From an uncultured Porphyromonadaceae bacterium (GTDB taxonomy: Bacteria; Bacteroidota; Bacteroidia; Bacteroidales; Muribaculaceae), in contig CABUWI010000008.1 of assembly GCA_902495245.1 (NCBI GenBank), positions 62,001 through 126,000 on the forward strand: 64,000 nucleotides of DNA, given 5' to 3'. The notes beneath the pieces are model-generated. The model was not told the DNA's origin. It saw only the letters and a list, made by a program, of their open reading frames with translations, and did not search any database. This document shows positions 24,882 through 32,302 of the stretch, piece after piece. Made by a program: the position numbers and the translations under genes. The number at the start of each line of letters is the position of its first letter. Position 1 is the first letter of the stretch.

Positions 24882-26157
24882 GCGGATTCTCGCGCTGGCG
24901 CTTCCCGCCATCGTGGCCAACATAACAACCCCGCTGCTCAGTCTGGTCGACGTCGCCATCGTCGGCCATCTGGGCAGCGCCGTTTATGTGGGCGCCATTG
25001 CCGTGGGCGGTTCGATTTTCAACATGCTCTACTGGCTCTTCTCCTTTCTTCGCTTCGGCACGTCGGGCCTGACGGCCCTTTCCGTCGGTCGCGGCGATGA
25101 CGCCGAGATGCGCCTCACGGGGCTGCGCTCGCTGCTCGTGGCTGCGGCGCTCGGCCTGCTGCTCGTCCTGTTTCAGCGGCCGCTCTCTTATGTTGCCTTC
25201 GGGCTGATTGATGCCGGCGAATCCGTGCGCGCCCTCGCAGAAGTCTATTTCAATGTGCTCATTTTCGGCGCACCGGCCGTCATGATGCAATATTCGCTCA
25301 CGGGCTGGTTTGTCGGGGCGCAAGACACGCGCACGCCCATGCTCGTGTCGCTCGCAATCAACGTCATCAACATCGGCGTGAGCCTTCTGCTTGTCTATCG
25401 GTTCAATCTCGGAATTACGGGCGTCGCCGCCGGCACTCTCCTCGCTCAATGGGCGGGCTGCCTGCTGTCGCTCGCTTTCTTCGCCGCGCGCACGCGCCGA
25501 ATCGCTTCGTCGCTCCGTGCCCTCCTGAATTTCAGCGCCATCAAACGCTTCTTCTCGGTCAATCTCGATGTCTTTCTGCGCACGCTCTGCCTCATCGCCG
25601 TTACTGTCTGGTTTACCCGCGCCGGCGCCGACAACGGCTCGGTCATTCTGGCCGTCAACACCTTGCTGTTGCAGCTCTTCACGCTGTTCAGCTACTTCAT
25701 GGACGGATTCGCATTTGCCGCCGAAGCCCTTTGCGGCAAACTGGCCGGCGCGCGCGATTTCGTCGCTCTCCGCGCGTGCATCAACCGCTTCATGGCCTGG
25801 GGCATAGGCGTCGCCCTGCTTTTCACGGCCCTCTACGCCCTCGGGGGCGCCGCCTTCCTCGGCTTGCTCACCGACGACGTCGCCGTCATCAGCGCCTCTG
25901 CCGAGTTCCGCCTCTGGGGCGCGGCCATACCCCTGGCCGGATTCATGGCCTTCACCTGCGACGGCATAGCCATCGGTCTCACACGCACGCGCCTCATGCT
26001 CCTCTCCATGGCTTTCGCCACCGCCGTCTTCTTCCTCACATGGCGCCTCGCCTCGCCCGCGCTCGCCAACCACGGTCTCTGGCTCGCTTTCCTCCTCTAC
26101 CTCCTCACCCGCGGCCTCCTCCTCTCCGCCCTCCTTCGCCGCTCCACACGTGAGTAA
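24859..26157 (+). CDS. MATE-family efflux transporter (DinF-like)
   Basis: 432 residues from a GTG at 24859 that lies inside the OPT gene (23-bp overlap). Starting later would remove the first helix, so the overlap seems real. The N-terminus NKRILALALPAIVANITTPL and the motif LVDVAIVGHLGS are typical of the DinF branch of MATE transporters; about 12 transmembrane segments follow. Such proteins export drugs or metabolites with proton or sodium antiport. The substrate is unknown. It is the last gene of the POT-OPT-MATE run. Confidence 0.9.
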   Translation: MRRNSLNKRILALALPAIVANITTPLLSLVDVAIVGHLGSAVYVGAIAVGGSIFNMLYWLFSFLRFGTSGLTALSVGRGDDAEMRLTGLRSLLVAAALGLLLVLFQRPLSYVAFGLIDAGESVRALAEVYFNVLIFGAPAVMMQYSLTGWFVGAQDTRTPMLVSLAINVINIGVSLLLVYRFNLGITGVAAGTLLAQWAGCLLSLAFFAARTRRIASSLRALLNFSAIKRFFSVNLDVFLRTLCLIAVTVWFTRAGADNGSVILAVNTLLLQLFTLFSYFMDGFAFAAEALCGKLAGARDFVALRACINRFMAWGIGVALLFTALYALGGAAFLGLLTDDVAVISASAEFRLWGAAIPLAGFMAFTCDGIAIGLTRTRLMLLSMAFATAVFFLTWRLASPALANHGLWLAFLLYLLTRGLLLSALLRRSTRE

Positions 26158-26160
26158 CAA

Positions 26161-26191
26161 TTGGCGGTTGGCGGAAAAATTTGTAACTTTG
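26161..26191 (+). promoter_or_regulatory. Leaderless promoter of the hemerythrin-LuxR regulator
   Basis: TTG (26161-26163), a 20-bp gap, and TAACTTTG (26184-26191), with the ATG at 26197 only five bases later. The pattern decides the start codon: the longer open frame from 26161 would include the promoter itself. Confidence 0.8.
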
Positions 26192-26196
26192 CAGTC

Positions 26197-27156
26197 ATGA
26201 TTAGAACAGGACAATACAGGGCGTCAGACAAGTTGCGCGACGTCGTGGCCGACCAGCCGATGCTGCTCATGGCGCTGAGCCGTTTCGGCATTCCGCTGGG
26301 TTTCGGCGATGACACGGTCGAGCAGGTCTGCACCCGCGCCGGCGTGCATACGCCGACGTTTCTTGCCGTTGCGTCGCTCATCGGCGGCCGCGGCGTCGGG
26401 GCGGACGACGAGGTGTCGCTCCCCTCGCTGATTGAGTATCTGAAAGCGGCCCACACCTATTTCATCGACTTCTATCTGCCGCAGATTCGCCGCAAGCTGC
26501 TCAGCGCAATCAACTGCTCGGGCGGCGAGGACGTGGCGCTGGTGATTCTGCGCTTTTTCGACGATTATGTGGCCGAGGTGAAGCGCCATATGGATTTTGA
26601 GAACGACCATGTTTTCAGTTATGTCGACGAGCTGCTTCAGGGCAGCCGACGCCGCGGGTTCAGCATCGACGAAGACTTCGTGGCCAACCATCAGCCAATT
26701 GCCACCAAGCTCCGCGAGCTCAAGGAGATATTCATCTGCCACTATCATGGCGCCGCTGCCGACAACGACCTGCTCAACTCCGTGCTTTTCGACATCATCA
26801 ACTGCGAGCAGGATCTGATGAGCCACTGCGACGTCGAGAACCGCATCTTCGCGCCGGCCGTTCATCGGCTGGAGCGCCGCACGCGCCCGCAGGCCGCGCC
26901 CAAGACGGCGACGGCGGCCGCCGGCTGCGACCCCGACGTGCACAATCTCACCGAGCGCGAAAAAGAGATTATCCGCAACGTGGCCCGCGGGCTGAGCAAC
27001 AAGGAGATTGCCGACAGACTCTGCCTGTCGGTCCACACAGTGGCTACTCATCGCCGCAACATCTGCGCCAAGCTCGACATTCACTCGGCCGCCGGTCTGA
27101 CAATCTTTGCCATTATTCACCGCCTCCTCAACGTCTCGGAGGTTAAAGTAAACTGA
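26197..27156 (+). CDS. Hemerythrin (HHE) domain - LuxR-type DNA-binding regulator
   Basis: 319 residues. Residues 1-60 are helical (DQPMLLMALSRFGIPLGFGD) and resemble the N-terminal ScdA/RIC-type domain. Residues about 80-220 carry an HHE-type four-helix bundle with candidate di-iron ligands: H in AAHTYFIDFYLP (86), H and E in HMDFENDHVF (131), H in ANHQPIATK (165), H in CHYHG (182), and H/E in SHCDVENRIF (209). The C-terminus (about 250-315) is a LuxR/GerE helix-turn-helix (LTEREKEIIRNVARGLSNKE, IADRLCLSVHTVATHRRNI). It probably senses oxygen, nitric oxide or iron status. Targets are unknown. Confidence 0.88.
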   Translation: MIRTGQYRASDKLRDVVADQPMLLMALSRFGIPLGFGDDTVEQVCTRAGVHTPTFLAVASLIGGRGVGADDEVSLPSLIEYLKAAHTYFIDFYLPQIRRKLLSAINCSGGEDVALVILRFFDDYVAEVKRHMDFENDHVFSYVDELLQGSRRRGFSIDEDFVANHQPIATKLRELKEIFICHYHGAAADNDLLNSVLFDIINCEQDLMSHCDVENRIFAPAVHRLERRTRPQAAPKTATAAAGCDPDVHNLTEREKEIIRNVARGLSNKEIADRLCLSVHTVATHRRNICAKLDIHSAAGLTIFAIIHRLLNVSEVKVN

Positions 27157-27167
27157 CATTCGGCCTT

Positions 27168-27458
27168 ATGACCATGTTCCAAGGACTTTTTATCGGTCTC
27201 TGCTCCTTTCTGATTATCGGGCTTTTTCACCCGCTGGTAATCAAAGGCGAATACTACTTCGGCCAGCGTTGCCGTTGGTGGTTTCTCGCGGCGGGGGTGA
27301 TTCTTGCCGTCGCCTCGGTGCTCGTTGACAACTTCATGCTCTCGGCGCTTGCCGGAGTGGCCGCCTTCAGTTGCTTCTGGAGCATAAAGGAGGTCAAAGA
27401 GCAGAAAGAGCGCGTTGACCGCGGCTGGTTTCCCCGCAATCCCCGCCGCAAAGACTGA
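27168..27458 (+). CDS. DUF4491 small membrane protein
   Basis: 96 residues with three hydrophobic segments, cytoplasmic membrane. The pattern GLFHPLVIKGEYYFGQRCRW, then a C-terminal WSIKEVKEQKERVDRGWFP and NPRR, is that of DUF4491, a short family common in Bacteroidales. Its function is unknown. It begins 11 bp after the regulator gene, so it is almost certainly co-transcribed and may respond to the same signal. Confidence 0.85.
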   Translation: MTMFQGLFIGLCSFLIIGLFHPLVIKGEYYFGQRCRWWFLAAGVILAVASVLVDNFMLSALAGVAAFSCFWSIKEVKEQKERVDRGWFPRNPRRKD

Positions 27459-27466
27459 CTCGGCGG

Positions 27467-28498
27467 TCAGAGAATGGTGATGTGGGCGGCGGCCAGGGCG
27501 TCGAGGTGGTCTTGCGGCCAGATGCTGACCTGCACTTCGCCGATGTGGGCTTTCTGGAGAATGAACATGCAGAGGCGGCTCTGACCGATGCCGCCGCCGA
27601 TGCTCAAGGGCAGTTCGCCCGCCATGAGGGCTTTGTGGAAGGGGCGCTCGAGATAGTGGAGCTTGTCTTCGATTTTAAGTTGACGCATCAGGGCCTTGTC
27701 GTCCACGCGAATGCCCATCGAGCTCAGTTCGAACGGAATTTCCAGCACGGGGTTCCAGACGATGATGTCGCCGTTGAGGCCGCCGTCAGTGCTCCAGTCG
27801 TCATAGTCGGCCGCGCGTCCGTCATGTTTCTGCCCGTTGCTCAGGCGCCCTCCGATGCCGCGAATGAACACTGCGCCATGCTTGCGTGCGGCTTCGGCCT
27901 CGCGCTCTTTGGGCGATAGGTCGGGATAGAGGTTCAGCAGCTCTTCGGCCGTGATGAAGGTGATTGACTTGGGCAGGGTAGGGGTGATGTGGGGATAGCG
28001 GCGATATATGTCCATCTCCGTGCGCTTGATGGCGTCGTAGATGTGGCGCACCACTTCGTAGAGATATTCCACAGTGCGCTGCTCGGGGCGTATGGTCTGC
28101 TCCCAGTCCCACTGGTCGACATAGAGCGAGTGAATATTGTCGAGCTCTTCGGTGGTGCGGATTGCGTTCATGTCGGTGTAGAGCCCGAAGCCCGGCGCGA
28201 TTTCATATTCGCCGAGCTTCATGCGCTTCCATTTTGCCAGCGAATGGACCACTTCGGCGCGTGCGCCGCCGATTGCGGGAATCGTGAAGTTTACGGGAGG
28301 CTCGACGCCGTTGAGGTCGTCGTTGATGCCCGTGCCCGACAGCACGAACAGCGGCGCCGTTACGCGACGCAGGTTGAGCGACTCGGCCAGCGCGGTCTGA
28401 AACGAGTCTTTAATCTGTTTGATGGCCACCTGCGTGGTTTCGGGCAGCAGCTTGAGCTTGTAGCGTTTTGGAATAATCAGCGGCATGGTTTGCGGCAA
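27467..28498 (-). CDS. asnA: Aspartate-ammonia ligase (AsnA type)
   Basis: 343 residues, slightly longer than the E. coli enzyme. It makes asparagine from aspartate, ammonia and ATP, and resembles a class II aminoacyl-tRNA synthetase core. Seen are the AsnA-like start (KQIKDSFQTALAESLNLRRV), LFVLSGTGINDDLNGVEPPV, DQWDWEQTI, and GGGIGQSRLCMFIL near the C-terminus. It is transcribed toward the DUF4491 gene (8 bp between stop codons), with no terminator visible between them. A single gene; ammonia-dependent synthesis fits the neighbouring GDH locus. Confidence 0.95.
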   Translation of the reverse strand: MPQTMPLIIPKRYKLKLLPETTQVAIKQIKDSFQTALAESLNLRRVTAPLFVLSGTGINDDLNGVEPPVNFTIPAIGGARAEVVHSLAKWKRMKLGEYEIAPGFGLYTDMNAIRTTEELDNIHSLYVDQWDWEQTIRPEQRTVEYLYEVVRHIYDAIKRTEMDIYRRYPHITPTLPKSITFITAEELLNLYPDLSPKEREAEAARKHGAVFIRGIGGRLSNGQKHDGRAADYDDWSTDGGLNGDIIVWNPVLEIPFELSSMGIRVDDKALMRQLKIEDKLHYLERPFHKALMAGELPLSIGGGIGQSRLCMFILQKAHIGEVQVSIWPQDHLDALAAAHITIL

Positions 28499-28564
28499 TT
28501 TGAAGTTAAACTTGCCGCAAAGTTAGCAAATTTCTTGCAATGTGCAAAAATTTATAGCAAAAAG

Positions 28565-29092
28565 TCAATGTTTATGCAGTTTCGGGCGGAAAAAGTCTAC
28601 AATCTTTATGGCCACGGGGTCGAATCGGTTGGGGCGGAACACGAAATTGCGCTGCAGCACGAAGTTCCATGCCAGCGACACGGCCAGCGACACGGCCAGA
28701 CGCGCAGCGGCGAAGTAGCCGTCGGGTTTGAAGCCTATCGATTCGAGCCAGTGCCACTTCTGCAGCAGGTAGTAGCAGGCGTCCGTGCCCCACGTGTTGA
28801 GTACGAGCGAGCCCACCCACACCAGAATGAACTTCACCATGACGGCACGCTTGCTCACGTCGTCGGCGTGGTAGGTGAACTTGTAGCCCACGACGCAGTT
28901 CACGATGCCGCCGGCAATGGCGCCGCACGCCGTAGCCAGCCACGGCAGCAGGTTCACCCAGGCGAACAGGGCGAAGCTGACGGCCATGTCGGTCCACGAA
29001 CTTATCTGCGACGAAACCGACGAGCGCAGGAACGTGAAGAAGATGTTGTCGCTCTTGAGGAATTTTCTTATGATGTTCTTGTCTGAGGTCAT
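28565..29092 (-). CDS. GtrA-family membrane protein
   Basis: 175 residues with four predicted transmembrane helices. It shows the GtrA pattern: QISSWTDMAVSFALFAWVNL, then IAGGIVNCVVGYKFTY, and SLAWNFVLQRNFVFRPNRFD near the C-terminus. GtrA-like proteins are thought to flip or help transfer undecaprenyl-linked sugars for O-antigen or exopolysaccharide. The start overlaps recQ by 4 bp. Two genes upstream is a polyprenyl glycosylphosphotransferase, which supports a lipid-linked sugar role. The exact substrate is unknown. Confidence 0.85.
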   Translation of the reverse strand: MTSDKNIIRKFLKSDNIFFTFLRSSVSSQISSWTDMAVSFALFAWVNLLPWLATACGAIAGGIVNCVVGYKFTYHADDVSKRAVMVKFILVWVGSLVLNTWGTDACYYLLQKWHWLESIGFKPDGYFAAARLAVSLAVSLAWNFVLQRNFVFRPNRFDPVAIKIVDFFRPKLHKH

Positions 29093-30945
29093 AGGTCAAT
29101 CTGCGGATTTTGCTGTTTCCACTGTTTGATTGCGTGAGTAAAGTGCTGCCACAGGCGTTCGGTCTTGTACTCGCCGATGCCGTGAACGGCGGCAAACTCC
29201 TCGCGGGTGGTCGGGCGTCGCGCGGCCATGTCGAGCAGGGTCTTGTCGGAGCAGACCATGTAGGGGGCAACCTTGTTGATTTTTGCAATTGCCGAGCGCA
29301 GCTCCTTGAGTGTGCGCATCAGCGACGCGTCGGGCGCCGCCGAAGAGGCGCCGGCCGTTGCCGCGGCGGCTTTGCGGCGCGGCGTGGGGGTGCGGTTCTC
29401 GAAGATGAAGCGGGCCATGGTGGCCGTCTGCTCGCCGCGAAGCACCCGTCGGCCCTGCGGCGTAACCTTCAGGCGGTTGCCGTCGTCATAGGCAATCTCT
29501 ATCAGCCCCAGCTGCAGCATCTGCGACAGATAGGCGTTCCATTCCGCCGGACTCAGGTCGCGCCCCGCGGCGTAGGTCTTGATGCGGTCATAGCCGCGTT
29601 TGCGCAGTTCGGCATTGGCCGACCCGCGCAGAATGTCGATGAGCATGCGCGAGCCCACTTTCTCGTCGGTGCGCACCATGGCGCTCATGGCTTTCTGGGC
29701 AATGACGGTGCCGTCGAAGCGCAGCGGCGGGTTCAGACACACGTCGCAGTTGCCGCAGTCGGTGTCGCACGGCTCGGAGAAGTAGCTCAGCAGAATTCTG
29801 CGGCGGCAGACCGACGCTTCGGCATATTGCTGCATGCGCGTCAGTTTCTCCATGTTTATCTGCTTGCGCTCGCCTTCGTCGACCAGGCTTTTCTGGGCGG
29901 CAACGTCGGCAAACGAGTAGAACATCAGCGCTTCGGCTGGCAGGCCGTCGCGGCCCGCGCGTCCGATTTCCTGATAGTAGCCTTCGATATTGCGCGGCAT
30001 GTTGTTGTGAATCACATAGCGAATGTTGCTTTTGTCGATGCCCATGCCGAAGGCCACCGTGGCGCAGATAACCTGCACGTCGCCGTTGATGAAGCGCCGC
30101 TGGGCCTCGTCGCGTGCGGCGGCGGGCAGTCCGGCATGGTAAAGTGCCGTGCGATATCCTTTTGCCGCGAGTTCCGAGGCCATGCTCTCGGCCGACTTGC
30201 GCGACAGACAGTAAATGATGCCCGAATCGTCGGCATAGCGCTCAATCATTTCGCGTATCATTTTCATTTTCTGCGCTTTGCCGGGGTTCTGCTTGACGGT
30301 CAGCGAGATGTTCGGGCGGTCGAACGACGAGATGAACACGTCGGGGTCTCTCAGCGAGAGCTGACGGGCAATGTCGGTGCGCGTCAGCTTGTCGGCCGTG
30401 GCGGTCAGGGCAATGACGGGCACCCGGGGATAGCGCTGCTTGATGGCATCGAGCTTCGTATATTCGGGTCGGAAGTCGTGGCCCCACTGCGAGATGCAGT
30501 GAGCCTCGTCTACGGCAAAAAGCGAAATCTTCATCTCGGCCGGCCACCGGTCCATGTCGGCCAGCAGCCGCTCGGGCGAGACGTAGAGCAGTTTCAGCAG
30601 TCCGCGGCGCGCGGCGTCGATAATGTCGCAGTTCTCGGCCTCGGTCTGATTCGAATGGAGCGCGGCGGCGGTGATGCCGTTTGCGCGCAGGGCGTGCACC
30701 TGGTCGTTCATCAGGGCTATGAGCGGACTGACCACCACCGCCATGCCCGGAAGCATCAGCGCCGGAATCTGATAGCACAGGCTCTTGCCGCCGCCAGTGG
30801 GCATCAGCACGACGCAGTCTTTGCCGTCGCAGACGCTGCGGATAATCTCCGACTGCCCGGGGCGGAAGGAGTCATATCCGTAGAATCGGCGCAAAACGGC
30901 CAGGGCGCGGGCGTCAGTAGGCGTTTTCTTCTCCTCGAAGGGCAT
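29089..30945 (-). CDS. recQ: ATP-dependent DNA helicase RecQ
   Basis: 618 residues, full RecQ architecture. Helicase motifs are GYDSFRPGQSEIIRS (motif 0), MPTGGGKSLCYQIPAL (Walker A, about residue 50), DEAHCISQWGHDFRPEY (Walker B and aromatic loop), and GRAGRDGLPAEALMF (motif VI). A zinc-binding RQC region has the cysteines in CRRRILLSYF and CDTDCGNCDVC (about 380-400). An HRDC domain closes the protein (VHGIGEYKTERLWQHF). It acts 3'-5' in recombination repair. Its start lies 32 bp inside the upstream glycosylphosphotransferase gene, an unusually long overlap. Confidence 0.95.
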   Translation of the reverse strand: MPFEEKKTPTDARALAVLRRFYGYDSFRPGQSEIIRSVCDGKDCVVLMPTGGGKSLCYQIPALMLPGMAVVVSPLIALMNDQVHALRANGITAAALHSNQTEAENCDIIDAARRGLLKLLYVSPERLLADMDRWPAEMKISLFAVDEAHCISQWGHDFRPEYTKLDAIKQRYPRVPVIALTATADKLTRTDIARQLSLRDPDVFISSFDRPNISLTVKQNPGKAQKMKMIREMIERYADDSGIIYCLSRKSAESMASELAAKGYRTALYHAGLPAAARDEAQRRFINGDVQVICATVAFGMGIDKSNIRYVIHNNMPRNIEGYYQEIGRAGRDGLPAEALMFYSFADVAAQKSLVDEGERKQINMEKLTRMQQYAEASVCRRRILLSYFSEPCDTDCGNCDVCLNPPLRFDGTVIAQKAMSAMVRTDEKVGSRMLIDILRGSANAELRKRGYDRIKTYAAGRDLSPAEWNAYLSQMLQLGLIEIAYDDGNRLKVTPQGRRVLRGEQTATMARFIFENRTPTPRRKAAAATAGASSAAPDASLMRTLKELRSAIAKINKVAPYMVCSDKTLLDMAARRPTTREEFAAVHGIGEYKTERLWQHFTHAIKQWKQQNPQIDL

Positions 30946-32302
30946 TGAAGATGGTCTTTATGATGATTTTCAGGTCGAGTGCGGCCGACCAGTGTTCAAT
31001 ATACCATACGTCGTGGTGGACGCGCTTCTCCATTTTCTCCAGTTCGTCGGTGTTGCCGCGATAGCCGCACACCTGAGCCCAGCCCGTAATGCCGGGTTTA
31101 ACCATGTGGCGCAGCATGTATTTGTCAATCAGCTGCTTGTATTGCTCGGTGTGGGCCAGCATGTGGGGACGGGGGCCGACAACGGACATGTCGCCGCGCC
31201 ACACGTTGATGAACTGCGGCAGCTCGTCGAGCGACGTGCGGCGCAAAAAGTCGCCCACCTTCGTCTTGCGCGGGTCGTCGCCCGTGGCCTGCACGCGGTC
31301 GGCGTCGGCATTCACCTTCATGGTGCGGAACTTCAGGCAGTAGAAGTCGCGTCCGCGGTAGCCGGTGCGCTTCTGCTTGAAAAACACCGGGCCGGGCGAC
31401 GATAGTTTCACCGCGATGGCTATCGGAATGAACACGATGGGCGAGCATATCAGCGCAACCGACGAGAACACGAAGTCAAACGTGCGCTTGACGGCGCGGT
31501 TAATCGGGTTGACCAGCGGGTTGACCAGCGGGGTCAGCACCGGCAGGCCGCCGATGTTGTCAAGCTCGAAGCGGCGGCCGGTGTAGGGCGATATTTTCGG
31601 CACATAGTGAAACTGCACCATGGCGTCGTCGGCAATGTTGATGCATCGCAGCAGGTCGTCCTCGTTTTCGCCCGAAAGCACGTAGAACACCTCGTCAACC
31701 TTTTCGCGGCGTATAAAGTCGGGCAGGTCGTCGAGCGTGCCGCAGTAGAGGCCCGAAAAGCCCACCGCGGGCGACTTGTCGAAGAATCCCAGAATGCGGT
31801 AGCCGTAGCCGCCGTCGTTGCGCAGCGAGTCGCTCAGTCGGCGGGCCGTCGAGTTCGTGCCCACGATGACCACCCGGCTGTAGTTGCGGCCCTTGACGCG
31901 CATTGCCTTTATTATAAGGCGTGTGGCGAGCCATGTCAGCGGCAGGGCCACAATCATCATGCCGTAGAGCTGGGCGTAATAGGCTATGCTGAAGTCGTCG
32001 GCCTGCAGAAACACCAGCAGGCACACGAAGACCAGCGCGTGGACAATCACCGCCTTGAGCGAGCCGACGAGCACACGGTCGATGTGGAGCGTGCGCTGCA
32101 GCCGCGTGCGCTCGAAAAAGAGCGCAACGGGAATGTAGCTGATGTTCAGCGCCAGCCACTTGGTGCGGGCATAATGGTCGAGCAGCTCGGGGTGGAGCAG
32201 ACACAGAATGCCGAAAATCAGGTTAATCAGCAATAGGTCGACGGCCATCAACGCCACGCGCAGGTAGCGGCCGTAGCGGCCGCGGGGGCGTGTTTCAGGC
32301 AT
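30914..32302 (-). CDS. Polyprenyl-phosphate sugar phosphotransferase (WbaP/WcaJ-like)
   Basis: 462 residues, inner membrane. An N-terminal four-helix membrane region (1-120) and a CoA-binding-like middle part (VVIVGTNSTARRLSDSL) precede the catalytic bacterial sugar transferase domain: SSPGPVFFKQKRTGYRGRDF, LKFRTMKVNAD, LRRTSLDELPQFINVWRGDM, SVVGPRPHMLAH and KPGITGWAQVCGYRG. It transfers a hexose-1-phosphate from a UDP-sugar to undecaprenyl phosphate, the first step of capsule or exopolysaccharide units. It overlaps the DUF349 gene by 8 bp and recQ by 32 bp. No other glycan genes are present, so it may serve an unlinked locus. Confidence 0.92.
   Translation of the reverse strand: MPETRPRGRYGRYLRVALMAVDLLLINLIFGILCLLHPELLDHYARTKWLALNISYIPVALFFERTRLQRTLHIDRVLVGSLKAVIVHALVFVCLLVFLQADDFSIAYYAQLYGMMIVALPLTWLATRLIIKAMRVKGRNYSRVVIVGTNSTARRLSDSLRNDGGYGYRILGFFDKSPAVGFSGLYCGTLDDLPDFIRREKVDEVFYVLSGENEDDLLRCINIADDAMVQFHYVPKISPYTGRRFELDNIGGLPVLTPLVNPLVNPINRAVKRTFDFVFSSVALICSPIVFIPIAIAVKLSSPGPVFFKQKRTGYRGRDFYCLKFRTMKVNADADRVQATGDDPRKTKVGDFLRRTSLDELPQFINVWRGDMSVVGPRPHMLAHTEQYKQLIDKYMLRHMVKPGITGWAQVCGYRGNTDELEKMEKRVHHDVWYIEHWSAALDLKIIIKTIFNALRGEENAY

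Noticed and set aside
29110..30948. A 612-codon plus-strand open frame opposite recQ
   Set aside because: RecQ motifs on the minus strand are complete; the opposite frame has antisense composition and no domain.
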